Of a DNA stretch of 64,000 nt, positions 25,001 through 39,900 are shown piece after piece. Every line of letters begins with the position of its first letter. Positions within the stretch are counted from its first letter, which is position 1. The translations under genes were made by a program, and so were the position numbers. The notes under the pieces were generated by a model, which saw only the letters and a list, made by a program, of their open reading frames with translations, did no database searches and was not told where the DNA came from. Origin of the DNA: Cladorhizidae sp. MBARI D1340-BT2 (Eukaryota > Porifera > Demospongiae > Poecilosclerida > Cladorhizidae); contig JAQNBH010000011.1 of assembly GCA_028752905.1 (NCBI GenBank), positions 4,843,378 to 4,907,377 of the forward strand, in the 5' to 3' direction.

Positions 25001-28000
25001 CACCACTACCTCTGTATTACTGTTGGCTCTATATATGTTCAGAGTTGGTGACGACGTCTCCTCTGGCTCTATATATGTTCAGAGTTGGTGACGACGTCTC
25101 CTCTGGCTCTATATATGTTCAGAGTTGGTGACGACGTCCCCTCTGGCTCTATATATGTTCAGAGTTGGTGACGACGTCTCCTCTGGCTCTATATATGTTC
25201 AGAGTTGGTGACGACGTCCCCTCTGGCTCTATATATGTTCAGAGTTGGTGACGACGTCTCCTCTGGCTCTATATATGTTCAGAGTTGGTGACGACGTCTC
25301 CTCTGGCTCTATATATGTTCAGATTTGGTGACGACGTCTCCTCTGGCTCTATATATGTTCAGAGTTGGTGACGACGTCTCCTCTGGCTCTATATATGTTC
25401 AGAGTTGGTGACGACGTCTCCTCTGGCTCTATATATGTTTAGAGTTGGTGACGACGTCTCCTCTGGCTCTATATATGTACAGAGTTGGTGACGACGTCTC
25501 CTCTGGCTCTATATATGTTCAGAGTTGGTGACGACGTCCCCTCTGGCTCTATATATGTTCAGAGTTGGTGACGACGTCTCCTCTGGCTCTATATATGTTC
25601 AGAGTTGGTGACGACGTCTCCTCTGGCTCTATATATGTTCAGAGTTGGTGACGTCTCCTCTGGCTCTATATATGTTCAGAGATGGTGACGACGTCTCCTC
25701 TGGCTCTATATATGTTCAGAGTTGGTGACGACGTCCCCTCTGGCTCTATATATGTTCAGAGTTGGTGACGACGTCCCCTCTGGCTCTATATATGTTCAGA
25801 GTTGGTGACGACGTCTCCTCTGGCTCTATATGTTCAGAGTTGGTGACGACGTCTCCTCTGGCTCTATATATGTTCAGAGTTGGTGACGACGTCTCCTCTG
25901 GCTCTATATATGTTCAGAGTTGGTGACGACGTCTCCTCTGGCTCTATATATGTTCAGAGTTGGTGACGACGTCTCCTCTGGCTCTATATATGTTCAGAGT
26001 TGGTGACGACGTCTCCTCTGGCTCTATATATGTTCAGAGTTGGTGACGACGTCTCCTCTGGCTCTATATATGTTCAGAGTTGGTGACGACGTCTCCTCTG
26101 GCTCTATATATGTTCAGAGTTGGTGACGACGTCTCCTCTGGCTCTATATATGTTCAGAGTTGGTGACGACGTCTCCTCTGGCTCTATATATGTTCAGAGT
26201 TGGTGACGACGTCTCCTCTGGCTCTATATATGTTCAGAGTTGGTGACGACGTCTCCTCTGGCTCTATATATGTTCAGAGTTGGTGACGACGTCTCCTCTG
26301 GCTCTATATATGTTCAGAGTTGGTGACGACGTCTCCTCTGGCTCTATATATGTTCAGAGTTGGTGACGACGTCTCCTCTGGCTCTATATATGTTCAGAGT
26401 TGGTGACGACGTCTCCTCTGGCTCTATATATGTTCAGAGTTGGTGACGACGTCTCCTCTGGCTCTATATATGTTCAGAGTTGGTGACGACGTCTCCTCTG
26501 GCTCTATATATGTTCAGAGTTGGTGACGACGTCTCCTCTGGCTCTATATATGTTCAGAGTTGGTGACGACGTCTCCTCTGGCTCTATATATGTTCAGAGT
26601 TGGTGACGACGTCTCCTCTGGCTCTATATATGTTCAGAGTTGGTGACGACGTCTCCTCTGGCTCTATATATGTTCAGAGTTGGTGACGACGTCTCCTCTG
26701 GCTCTATATATGTTCAGAGTTGGTGACGACGTCTCCTCTGGCTCTATATATGTTCAGAGTTGGTGACGACGTCTCCTCTGGCTCTATATATGTTCAGAGT
26801 TGGTGACGACGTCTCCTCTGGCTCTATATATGTTCAGAGTTGGTGACGACGTCTCCTCTGGCTCTATATATGTTCAGAGTTGGTGACGACGTCCCCTCTG
26901 GCTCTATATATGTTCAGAGTTGGTGACGACGTCTCCTCTGGCTCTATATGTTCAGAGTTGGTGACGACGTCTCCTCTGGCTCTATATATGTTCAGAGTTG
27001 GTGACGACGTCTCCTCTGGCTCTATATATGTTCAGAGTTGGTGACGACGTCTCCTCTGGCTCTATATATGTTCAGAGTTGGTGACGACGTCTCCTCTGGC
27101 TCTATATATGTTCAGAGTTGGTGATGACGTCTCCTCTGGCTCTATATATGTTCAGAGTTGGTGACGACGTCTCCTCTGGCTCTCTATATGTTCAGAGTTG
27201 GTGACGACGTCTCCTCTGGCTCTATATATGTTCAGAGTTGGTGACGACGTCTCCTCTGGCTCTATATATGTTCAGAGTTGGTGACGACGTCTCCTCTGGC
27301 TCTATATACGTTCAGAGTTGGTGACGACGTCTCCTCTGGCTCTATATATGTTCAGAGTTGGTGACGACGTCTCCTCTGGCTCTATATATGTTCAGAGTTG
27401 GTGACGACGTCCCCTCTGGCTCTATATATGTTCAGAGATGGTGACGACGTCCCCTCTGGCTCTATATATGTTCAGAGTTGGTGAAGACGTCTCCTCTGGC
27501 TCTATATATGTTCAGAGTTGGTGACGACGTCCCCTCTGGCTCTCTATATGTTCAGAGTTGGTGAAGACGTCTCCTCTGGCTCTATATATGTTCAGAGTTG
27601 GTGACGACGTCTCCTCTGCTCAAAAGTCTGTTCTCACTAGACAGGTTTACAAATGTAAATGTCCTTGTACAACATTCATCAAACTCGACCTTGCGAAGGT
27701 TCAATGATTCGCCATCCCTTGTAGGCTATCCCATTATATACACTCGGTGATCTGTATCCAATTAGGCCTGTGCAATGTCAGCACTTACTAAGTGTCTGCT
27801 CACTGTCTACTTCTTGACAACTTAGCAACCAACTCAGTGACCAGCTCAAGGCATGGATGTGATCCAAGTAGGGGCATCTTGGACCAACTTAGCAACCAAC
27901 TCAGTGACCCTTCAAGGCATGGATGTGATCCAAGTAGGGGCATCTTGGACCAACTTAGCAACCAACTCAGTGACCAGCCACAAGGCATGGATGTGATCCA

Positions 28001-30913
28001 TTTTGGGGCATCTTGGACCAACTCAGCAACCAACTCAGTGACCCTTCAAGGCATGGATGTGATCCAAGTAGGACCAACTTAGCAACCAACTCAATGACCA
28101 GCTCAAGGCATGGATGTGATCCAAGTAGGGGCATCTTGGACCAACTTAGCAACCAACTCAGTGACCCTTCAAGGCATGGATGTGATCCAAGTAGGGGCAT
28201 CTTGGACCAACTTAGCAACCAACTCAGTGACCCTTCAAGGCATGGATGTGATCCAAGTAGGGGCATCTTGGACCAACTTAGCAACCAACTCAGTGACCCT
28301 TCAAGGCATGGATGTGATCCAAGTAGGGGCATCTTGGACCAACTTAGCAACCAACTCAGTGACCAGCCACAAGGCATGGATGTGATCCAAGTAGGGGCAT
28401 CTTGGACCAACTTAGCAACCAACTCAGTGACCCTTCAAGGCATGGATGTGATCCAAGTAGGGGCATCTTGGACCAACCTAGCAACCAACTCCGTGACCCT
28501 TCAAGGCATGTATGTGATCCAGCAGGGGCATCTTGGACCATAGCAACCAACCCTTCATGATGAATGTGATCTAGAGTATTGGCATCTTGGACCAACTCAG
28601 CAACCAACCCTTCATGATGAATGTGACCTAGAGTAGCTATTGATCCAACCTCAAATAAGATTTTTACATTCAACTTCCACAATAGGCAAATAACTACACA
28701 GGCTTGTGGTCAGACTTTCAATAGAGCGACAGTATTGGATTGGCTAGGCCATTCAAGTGGTTTGTTGCACTCAGAACTGTAACAACCTTGCTAATGAAGG
28801 TTGGCTAACCTGGAATCTTCTGCACCCGAGACATTTGAAATTTTGTGATAGGTGAAAATGTATCTGAATATGCAAGCCTGTTCTCTGACTTGGTAGGACA
28901 GACCAGCTACAGTCTCTACGTGCTTAGGGCTTTGTCACGAGTTCAGAGGTGGCAGGCAGGGGTCAAGGACTCCAAAGTTTGGTATTGACACAATGTGAGT
29001 TGTTTCAGCATGCCCCCCCACTAAGGGGACCTGGAGATGTGCCAACCAGAAATGATTTGAAGATGATTCAAAGACATTCTGGAGGTATTTATTCCTATTT
29101 TAAAGTAATTAGCACATACACTGAAGTCGTTAGGACACCCACAGAACATCCAGGGCTATTCAAACTCAGTATACAAACTGGTGGACTAGTAGCACGTGCA
29201 ACTGAACCAGAGAGGTACAATCCTAAATGGGCCGCAAAAACTTAAAGCAAGTGCATGCCGAGTCTATTAGAGAATCTGATGACACGAATTTCACTTTATT
29301 TTGTTGTTCCTCCTACTCGGCTTACATTGGGGGGGGGGGGGGGGGAATATCCAAAGTTCCCCCCCCCCCCTCCCCCTTTGCCAGCAAGTGAGTGTATTTC
29401 AGTGAGGGATATAATGCCTTTAGTAGGAGTGAGTTCTAGGTCATGCATATCCATGAGCATAGGGAGAGTTCTAGGTCATGCATATCCATGAGCATAGGGA
29501 GAGTTCTAGGTCATGCATATCCATGAGCATAGGGAGAGTTCTAGGTCATGCATATCCATGAGCATAGGGAGAGTTCTAGGTCATGCATATCCATGAGCAT
29601 AGGGAGAGTTCTAGGTCATGCATATCCATGAGCACAGGGAGAGTTCTAGGTCATGCATATCCATGAGCACAGGGAGAGTTCTAGGTCATGCATATCCATG
29701 AGCATAGGGAGAGTTCTAGGCCATGCATATCCATGAGCACAGGGAGAGTTCTAGGTCATGCATATCCATGAGCACAGGGAGAGTTCTAGGTCATGCATAT
29801 CCATGAGCATAGGGAGAGTTCTAGGTCATGCATATCCATGAGCATAGGGAGAGTTCTAGGTCATGCATATCCATGAGCATAGGGAGAGTTCTAGGTCATG
29901 CATATCCATGAGCATAGGGAGAGTTCTAGGTCATGCATATCCATGAGCATAGGGAGAGTTCTAGGCCATGCATATCCATGAGCACAGGGAGAGTTCTAGG
30001 TCATGCATATCCATGAGCATAGGGAGAGTTCTAGGTCATGCATATCCATGAGCATAGGGAGAGTTCTAGGTCATGCATATCCATGAGCATAGGGAGAGTT
30101 CTAGGCCATGCATATCCATGAGCATAGGGAGAGTTCTAGGTCATGCATATCCATGAGCATAGGGAGAGTTCTAGGTCATGCACATCCATGAGCATAGGGA
30201 GAGTTCTAGGTCATGCATATCCATGTGCATAGGGAGAGTTCTAGGTCATGCATATCCATGAGCACAGGGAGAGTTCTAGGTCATGCATATCCATGAGCAT
30301 AGGGAGAGTTCTAGGTCATGCATATCCATGAGCATAGGGAGAGTTCTAGGCCATGCATATCCATGGGCATAGGGAGAGTTCTAGGTCATGCATATCCATG
30401 AGCATAGGGAGAGTTCTAGGCCATGCATATCCATGAGCATAGGGAGAGTTCTAGGTCATGCATATCCATGAGCATAGGGAGGTCATGCATATCCATGAGC
30501 ACAGGGAGAGTTCTAGGTCATGCATATCAGGGAGAGTTCTAGGTCATGCATATCCATGAGCATACTGTATGTCAACATAAGGATACCAACATTACATCAT
30601 CATTCTATGATGCATTATGACATCATCATAGCTTGACCTTGCCGAGCTCGACCACGTTGGTGAGCATGATGATGGTGGTCGTCCGCTGCTCCCACACCAT
30701 TCGCCAGAAGTCCTCTACTGTCTGCTCCAGGGGACCCTGCGAGGCGATGTATTCCTTGGGGCTGTTGCCCTATGGAGAGAGGGGGAGGGAGAGGGGGAGG
30801 GAGGGAGAGGGGCAAGGAGTTGGAATGACGAAGAGAAAGAGAGGAGAGGGAAACAATGTGATGTTAATGGGAAAGGAAAGCGGGGAAGAGTTAAATCCAA
30901 CAACGGAGGAGAA

Positions 30914-30946
<33 letters not shown>

Positions 30947-33900
30947 GAGGAAGAGGAGGAGGAGATCTGGAAAGGAAGTCAAGAAATGGATATTGTGAGT
31001 GACCTCTCTAGCCCTAGACTGTGTAGATTGTTATGCTAGAAGTGTTATGCTAGAAGAGACCATGACTCCATCTGCATGCTCTAAAACCCAGCAGGTGTTA
31101 TAAAACTCGTGCAGGAATAAACAGTATCTCCAAGTAGCAGAATGGCCAAGGAACGCACATCTGAAGAGCAGCCAATGAAGTCACCATCAACTCCTTTGAT
31201 AGCCGTTGCATTTCTGTGAACACAGATGGCTCCCCAACCTTGGGGCAGGGAGCAGTCAGCACGGCAGCAACTGTCACTGGGGAGACAGCCAAGCTACACG
31301 GCAGCAACTGTCACTGGGGAGACAGCCAAGCTACACATCAGACTGGAGAGGATGGTGCTGGTCCCCTCATGAGGGATGAAGCTGACCTGGAGGATGAGGA
31401 GACTCTAGTAAGACGACATAGCTGATGTCGGAGATCTGGTTGTCTTTTACGCGCATGCCAGCTAGAATAATACAGCACAGCCTCGACCAATGCACGCCCT
31501 CGAATAGTCCGTGCCGGAGGGTAACTCGTGAAATTAATAAAACACTTGCTATCTAAATATCGAAGACCTACGATATAAATACATACAGTTCCATTGTCCT
31601 GACATCTTACCCACGCAACACACACATGCACACCACCACACACATGCACACCACCACACACATGCACACCAACACACACGTGCACACCAACACACACATG
31701 CACACCAACACACATGTGTCACATGCATGCACAAAGGCGTGCACATACACAGGCACATGCACACATACACAAGCATGCACACACACACACATACACAAGC
31801 ATGCACACCCACACAGGCACACATACACATACACACACACCACACACACACAGGCACATGTACACATACACAGGCATGCACACACACACACAAGCATGCA
31901 CACACATACACAGGCATGCACACGCACACATACACAAGCACGCACACACACACAGGCACACATACACATACACACACACCACACACACACAGGCACACAT
32001 ACACATACACAGGCATGCACACACACACACACAAGCATGCACACACATACACATACACAGGCATGCACACACACACATACACAAGCACGCACACACACAC
32101 AGGCACACATACACATACACACACACCACACACACACATGCACAAGCTTGCACACACATACACAGGCATAATGCACACAAAGTCGGTAGCTCTTATGGGC
32201 GTGCCTGACAAGTGAGACAGTGCTATTGCGCTATGTACAAGTATTATAAATGAGTGCTGCCCTTGCTAATGCTGTACGTGCCGGACTCATCACTGCTTTT
32301 CCTTCATCCTCACCTCGTAGCTTCTACAAGCAGACAGGGTACATGTACTTACCGAGATGAAGTTAGCGTTAATATAGTCCGAGCATTCCACTCCTGGCAA
32401 GTGAGTCAACTTCACTCTACTGTGGTCAACTACACACACACCACACACACAAACACACACACACACCACGTACCAACCAACCAGAGGAATATGGAAATAA
32501 ACAACAGAATGTCTATGGGGACACACCCTGGACCTCACCCAGACTGGGTTGAGGCAGGTTGAAGTAGGTTGGCAATAGCTCTATGGGGACACACACTGGA
32601 CCAACACCACACTCAGGTTGAAGTAGGTTGACAATAGCTCTATGGGGACACACACTGGACCTCACCCAGACTGCGTTAAGGCAGGTTGAAGTAGGTTGAC
32701 AATAGCTCTATGGGGACACACACTGGACAAACACCACACTGGGTTGAGGCAGGTTGAAGTAGGTTGGCAATAACTCTATGGGGACACACACTGGACCAAC
32801 ATCACACTGGGTTGAGGCAGGTTGAAGTAGGTTGACAATAGCTCTATGGGGACACACACTGGACCAACACCACACTGGGTTGAGGCAGGTTGAAGTAGGT
32901 TGACAATAGCTCTATGGGGACACACACTGGACCAACACCACACTGGGTTGAGGCAGGTTGAAGTAGGTTGACAATAGCTCTATGGGGACACACACTGGAC
33001 CAACACCACACTGGGTTGAGGCAGGTTGAAGTAGGTTGACAATAGCTCTATGGGGACACACACTGGACCAACATCACACTCAGGTTGAAGTAGGTTGACA
33101 ATAGCTCTATGGGGACACACACTGGACCAAGGGTTGAGGCAGGTTGAAGTAGGTTGACAATAGCTCTATGGGGACACACACTGGACCAACACCACACTCA
33201 GGTTGAAGTAGGTTGACAATAGCTCTATGGGGACACACACTGGACCTCACCCAGACTGCGTTAAGGCAGGTTGAAGTAGGTTGACAATAGCTCTATGGGG
33301 ACACACACTGGACCAACACCACACTGGGTTGAGGAAGGTTGAAGTAGGTTGACAATAGCTCTATGGGGACACACACTGGACCAACACCACACTGGGTTGA
33401 GGCAGGTTGAAGTAGGTTGACAATAGCTCTATGGGGACACACACTGGACCAACACCACACTGGGTTGAGGCAGGTTGAAGTAGGTTGGCAATAGCTCTAT
33501 GGGGACACACACTGGACCAACATCACACTGGGTTGAGGCAGGTTGAAGTAGGTTGACAATAGCTCTATGGGGACACACACTGGACCTCACCCAGACTGCG
33601 TTGAGGCAGGTTGAAGTAGGTTGACAATAGCTCTATGGGGACACACACTGGACCAACACCACACTGGGTTGAGGCAGATTGAAGTAGGTTGACAATAGCT
33701 CTATGGGGACACACACTGGACCAACACCACACTGGGTTGAGGCAGATTGAAGTAGGTTGACAATAGCTCTATGGGGACACACACTGGACCAACACCACAC
33801 TGGGTTGAGGCAGGTTGAAGTAGGTTGACAATAGCTCTATGGGGACACACACTGGACCAACACCACACTGGGTTGAGGCAGGTTGAAGTAGGTTGACAAT

Positions 33901-36900
33901 AGCTCTATGGGGACACACACTGGACCAACACCACACTGGGTTGAGGCAGGTTGAAGTAGGTTGACAATAGCTCTATGGGGACACACACTGGACCAACACC
34001 ACACTGGGTTGAGGCAGGTTGAAGTAGGTTGACAATAGCTCTATGGGGACACACACTGGACCAACACTACACTGGGTTGAGGCAGGTTGAAGTAGGTTGA
34101 CAATAGCTCTATGGGGACACACACTGGACCAACACCACACTGGTTTGAGGCAGGTTGAAGTAGGTTGACAATAGCTCTATGGGGACACACACTGGACCAA
34201 CACCACACTGGGTTGAGGCAGGTTGAAGTAGGTTGACAATAGCTCTATGGGGACACACACTGGACCAACACCACACTGGGTTGAGGCAGGTTGAAGTAGG
34301 TTGACAATAGCTCTATGGGGACACACACTGGACCAACACCACACTGGGTTGAGGCAGGTTGAAGTAGGTTGACAATAGCTCTATGGGGACACACACTGGA
34401 CCAACATCACACTCAGGTTGAAGTAGGTTGACAATAGCTCTATGGGGACACACACTGGACCAACACCACACTGGGTTGAGGCAGGTTGAAGTAGGTTGAC
34501 AATAGCTCTATGGGGACACACACTGGACCAACATCACACTCAGGTTGAAGTAGGTTGACAATAGCTCTATGGGGACACACACTGGACCAACACCACACTG
34601 GGTTGAGGCAGGTTGAAGTAGGTTGACAATAGCTCTATGGGGACACACACTGGACCAACATCACACTCAGGTTGAAGTAGGTTGACAATAGCTCTATGGG
34701 GACACACACTGGACCAACACCACACTGGGTTGAGGCAGGTTGAAGTAGGTTGACAATAGCTCTATGGGGACACACACTGGACCAACATCACACTCAGGTT
34801 GAAGTAGGTTGATAATAGCTACACTGGGTTGAGGCAGGTTGAAGTAGGTTGACAATAGCTCTATGGGGACACACACTGGACCAACATCACACTCGGGTTG
34901 AAGTAGGTTGACAATAGCTCTATGGGGACACACACTGGACCAACACCACACTGGGTTGAGGCAGGTTGAAGTAGGTTGACAATAGCTCTATGGGGACACA
35001 CACTGGACCAACATCACACTCGGGTTGAAGTAGGTTGACAATAGCTCTATGGGGACACACACTGGACCAACACCACACTGGGTTGAGGCAGGTTGAAGTA
35101 GGTTGACAATAACTCTATGGGGACACACACTGGACCAACATCACACTCAGGTTGAAGTAGGTTGACAATAGCTCTATGGGGACACACACTGGACCGACAC
35201 CACACTGGGTTGAGGCAGGTTGAAGTAGGTTGACAATAGCTCTATGGGGACACACACTGGACCAACATCACACTCGGGTTGAAGTAGGTTGACAATAGCT
35301 CTATGGGGACACACACTGGACCAACACCACACTGGGTTGAGGCAGGTTGAAGTAGGTTGACAATAGCTCTATGGGGACACACACTGGACCAACATCACAC
35401 TCGGGTTGAAGTAGGTTGACAATAGCTCTATGGGGACACACACTGGACCAACACCACACTGGGTTGAGGCAGGTTGAAGTAGGTTGACAATAGCTCTATG
35501 GGGACACACACTGGACCAACACCACACTGGGTTGAGGCAGGTTGAAGTAGGTTGACAATAGCTCTATGGGGACACACACTGGACATACATCACACTCAGG
35601 TTGAAGTAGGTTGACAATAGCTCTATGGGGACACACACTGGACCAACACCACACTGGGTTGAGGCAGGTTGAAGTAGGTTGACAATAGCTCTATGGGGAC
35701 ACACACTGGACCAACATCACACTCGGGTTGAAGTAGGTTGACAATAGCTCTATGGGGACACACACTGGACCAACACCACACTGGGTTGAGGCAGGTTGAA
35801 GTAGGTTGACAATAGCTCTATGGGGACACACACTGGACCAACATCACACTCAGGTTGAAGTAGGTTGACAATAGCTCTATGGGGACACACACTGGACCAA
35901 CACCACACTGGGTTGAGGCAGGTTGAAGTAGGTTGACAATAGCTCTATGGGGACACACACTGGACCAACACCACACTGGGTTGAGGCAGGTTGAAGTAGG
36001 TTGACAATAGCTCTATGGGGACACACACTGGACCAACACTACACTGGGTTGAGGCAGGTTGAAGTAGGTTGACAATAGCTCTATGGGGACACACACTGGA
36101 CCAACACCACACTGGTTTGAGGCAGGTTGAAGTAGGTTGACAATAGCTCTATGGGGACACACACTGGACCAACACCACACTGGGTTGAGGCAGGTTGAAG
36201 TAGGTTGACAATAGCTCTATGGGGACACACACTGGACCAACACCACACTGGGTTGAGGCAGGTTGAAGTAGGTTGACAATAGCTCTATGGGGACACACAC
36301 TGGACCAACACCACACTGGGTTGAGGCAGGTTGAAGTAGGTTGACAATAGCTCTATGGGGACACACACTGGACCAACATCACACTCAGGTTGAAGTAGGT
36401 TGACAATAGCTCTATGGGGACACACACTGGACCAACACCACACTGGGTTGAGGCAGGTTGAAGTAGGTTGACAATAGCTCTATGGGGACACACACTGGAC
36501 CAACATCACACTCAGGTTGAAGTAGGTTGACAATAGCTCTATGGGGACACACACTGGACCAACACCACACTGGGTTGAGGCAGGTTGAAGTAGGTTGACA
36601 ATAGCTCTATGGGGACACACACTGGACCAACATCACACTCAGGTTGAAGTAGGTTGACAATAGCTCTATGGGGACACACACTGGACCAACACCACACTGG
36701 GTTGAGGCAGGTTGAAGTAGGTTGACAATAGCTCTATGGGGACACACACTGGACCAACATCACACTCAGGTTGAAGTAGGTTGATAATAGCTACACTGGG
36801 TTGAGGCAGGTTGAAGTAGGTTGACAATAGCTCTATGGGGACACACACTGGACCAACATCACACTCGGGTTGAAGTAGGTTGACAATAGCTCTATGGGGA

Positions 36901-39900
36901 CACACACTGGACCAACACCACACTGGGTTGAGGCAGGTTGAAGTAGGTTGACAATAGCTCTATGGGGACACACACTGGACCAACATCACACTCGGGTTGA
37001 AGTAGGTTGACAATAGCTCTATGGGGACACACACTGGACCAACACCACACTGGGTTGAGGCAGGTTGAAGTAGGTTGACAATAGCTCTATGGGGACACAC
37101 ACTGGACCAACATCACACTCAGGTTGAAGTAGGTTGACAATAGCTCTATGGGGACACACACTGGACCGACACCACACTGGGTTGAGGCAGGTTGAAGTAG
37201 GTTGACAATAGCTCTATGGGGACACACACTGGACCAACATCACACTCGGGTTGAAGTAGGTTGACAATAGCTCTATGGGGACACACACTGGACCAACACC
37301 ACACTGGGTTGAGGCAGGTTGAAGTAGGTTGACAATAGCTCTATGGGGACACACACTGGACCAACATCACACTCGGGTTGAAGTAGGTTGACAATAGCTC
37401 TATGGGGACACACACTGGACCAACACCACACTGGGTTGAGGCAGGTTGAAGTAGGTTGACAATAGCTCTATGGGGACACACACTGGACCAACACCACACT
37501 GGGTTGAGGCAGGTTGAAGTAGGTTGACAATAGCTCTATGGGGACACACACTGGACATACATCACACTCAGGTTGAAGTAGGTTGACAATAGCTCTATGG
37601 GGACACACACTGGACCAACACCACACTGGGTTGAGGCAGGTTGAAGTAGGTTGACAATAGCTCTATGGGGACACACACTGGACCAACATCACACTCGGGT
37701 TGAAGTAGGTTGACAATAGCTCTATGGGGACACACACTGGACCAACACCACACTGGGTTGAGGCAGGTTGAAGTAGGTTGACAATAGCTCTATGGGGACA
37801 CACACTGGACCAACATCACACTCGGGTTGAAGTAGGTTGACAATAGCTCTATGGGGACACACACTGGACCAACACATCACTGGGTTGAGGCAGGTTGAGG
37901 TAGGTTGACAATAGCTCTATGGGGACACACACTGGACCAACATCACACTCGGGTTGAAGTAGGTTGACAATAGCTCTATGGGGACACACACTGGACCAAC
38001 ACCACACTGGGTTGAGGCAGGTTGAAGTAGGTTGACAATAGCTCTATGGGGACACACACTGGACCAACATCACACTCAGGTTGAAGTAGGTTGACAATAG
38101 CTCTATGGGGACACACACTGGACCAACACCACACTGGGTTGAGGCAGGTTGAAGTAGGTTGACAATAGCTCTATGGGGACACACACTGGACCAACACCAC
38201 ACTGGGTTGAGGCAGGTTGAAGTAGGTTGACAATAGCTCTATGGGGACACACACTGGACCAACACCACACTGGGTTGAGGCAGGTTGAAGTAGGTTGACA
38301 ATAGCTCTATGGGGACACACACTGGACCAACACCACACTGGGTTGAGGCAGGTTGAAGTAGGTTGACAATAGCTCTATGGGGACACACACTGGACCAACA
38401 CCACACTGGGTTGAGGCAGGTTGAAGTAGGTTGACAATAGCTCTATGGGGACACACACTGGACCAACACTACACTGGGTTGAGGCAGGTTGAAGTAGGTT
38501 GACAATAGTTCTATGGGGACACACACTGGACCAACACCACACTGGTTTGAGGCAGGTTGAAGTAGGTTGACAATAGCTCTATGGGGACACACACTGGACC
38601 AACACCACACTGGGTTGAGGCAGGTTGAAGTAGGTTGACAATAGCTCTATGGGGACACACACTGGACCAACACCACACTGGGTTGAGGCAGGTTGAAGTA
38701 GGTTGACAATAGCTCTATGGGGACACACACTGGACCAACACCACACTGGGTTGAGGCAAGTTGAAGTAGGTTGACAATAGCTCTATGGGGACACACACTG
38801 GACCAACATCACACTCAGGTTGAAGTAGGTTGACAATAGCTCTATGGGGACACACACTGGACAACACCACACTGGGTTGAGGCAGGTTGAAGTAGGTTGA
38901 CAATAGCTCTATGGGGACACACACTGGACCAACATCACACTCAGGTTGAAGTAGGTTGACAATAGCTCTATGGGGACACACACTGGACCAACACCAGACT
39001 GGGTTGAGGCAGGTTGAAGTAGGTTGACAATAGCTCTATGGGGACACACACTGGATGCATGTTCCTCTAAGCAAGTGTCGACTCAGCATACAGTGTACAG
39101 CATGCTCTGAATAACTGTTTGTACAGATTTTACTGCTAAGTTACTAAATATAGGCATCACTGTTACTAAATATAGACATTGCAGTTACTAAACAGAAACA
39201 TCATTGTCATTGTGAATAAGATACCGCTAGAGATGTCGCATGCCAGTGCTACTAAATATAGATGACCCAGTAACTAAATATAGAACTAACATGCTGTGAT
39301 GTTGCTGTATCGGTTCTTGTTGTCGTTGATGCGATGTTCGCTTGCCTCCGCAAAATACCATGGAGAGTGTTTGGTGACCCACTACATCCCAGAGTAACAC
39401 AAGAGAGACAACGACGGATATGACAACAAAGTAGATAGATAATGTATGCATAAGCTCTCCTCCTGCACACGCCTCCTCCTCCCTCTTCCCCCCAAAGCTC
39501 CAACTCATCTCTATCTCTGCGAATACTTATTCCTTTCTCCTTCATCCTTTCTTCTTCTCCTCTCTCTCTCTTTCGTCGTTCCGTACCCCAATCCCCGATG
39601 TTATCCCCGCCTCCCTTCACCTAGCAAGCCCCACCCCCATCTTTAGCTCTACTGTCCATTGCCTAGCCATGTATGTTGCTAGGCAACAACTCTTGAATTT
39701 TGGACATCCTTGAATAAACCCGAAACTTGCTGTCCTGTACCACCATCCCCCCCCCCCCCCCCCCTCACCCATTTCCTCACGTCAAACTCCTCCTGAAAAA
39801 GCAACTGTCTCTTCGCGTCAAACTTTTCCACGTGAGCTGCGAAGTCCTCTCTCCGAATCTCCCCACTCCGCTCAAACGGAATTTCCAACTCATCCGGAAA

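Larger units (their letters stand above)
24041..30637 (-). other. RPTP intron 8
   Basis: About 6.6 kb with three unrelated arrays (40, 66 and 35 bp), a dispersed repeat copy at 24,406 and TA microsatellites at 24,150-24,215. The 28,546-29,425 interval has only unassigned open frames (28,949-29,245 on +) and a G-run/C-run pair at 29,329-29,371. The donor, AAG|GTCAAG, is weaker than the others. Confidence 0.85.
30770..32352 (-). other. RPTP intron 7
   Basis: About 1.6 kb: a G/A-rich stretch (30,778-30,970), a 37-bp tandem duplication near 31,260-31,335 and a CA-rich array (31,615-32,165). The open frame at 31,098-31,307 on minus has no motif I can place. Confidence 0.85.

Noticed and set aside
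19994..27616. CRISPR-like arrays
   Set aside because: The units are directly adjacent, with no unique spacers. The DNA is eukaryotic. These are minisatellites.
31098..31425. Possible RPTP exon in intron 7
   Set aside because: D1 is complete without it (exon 7 to exon 8 in phase 0) and it has no PTP motif.
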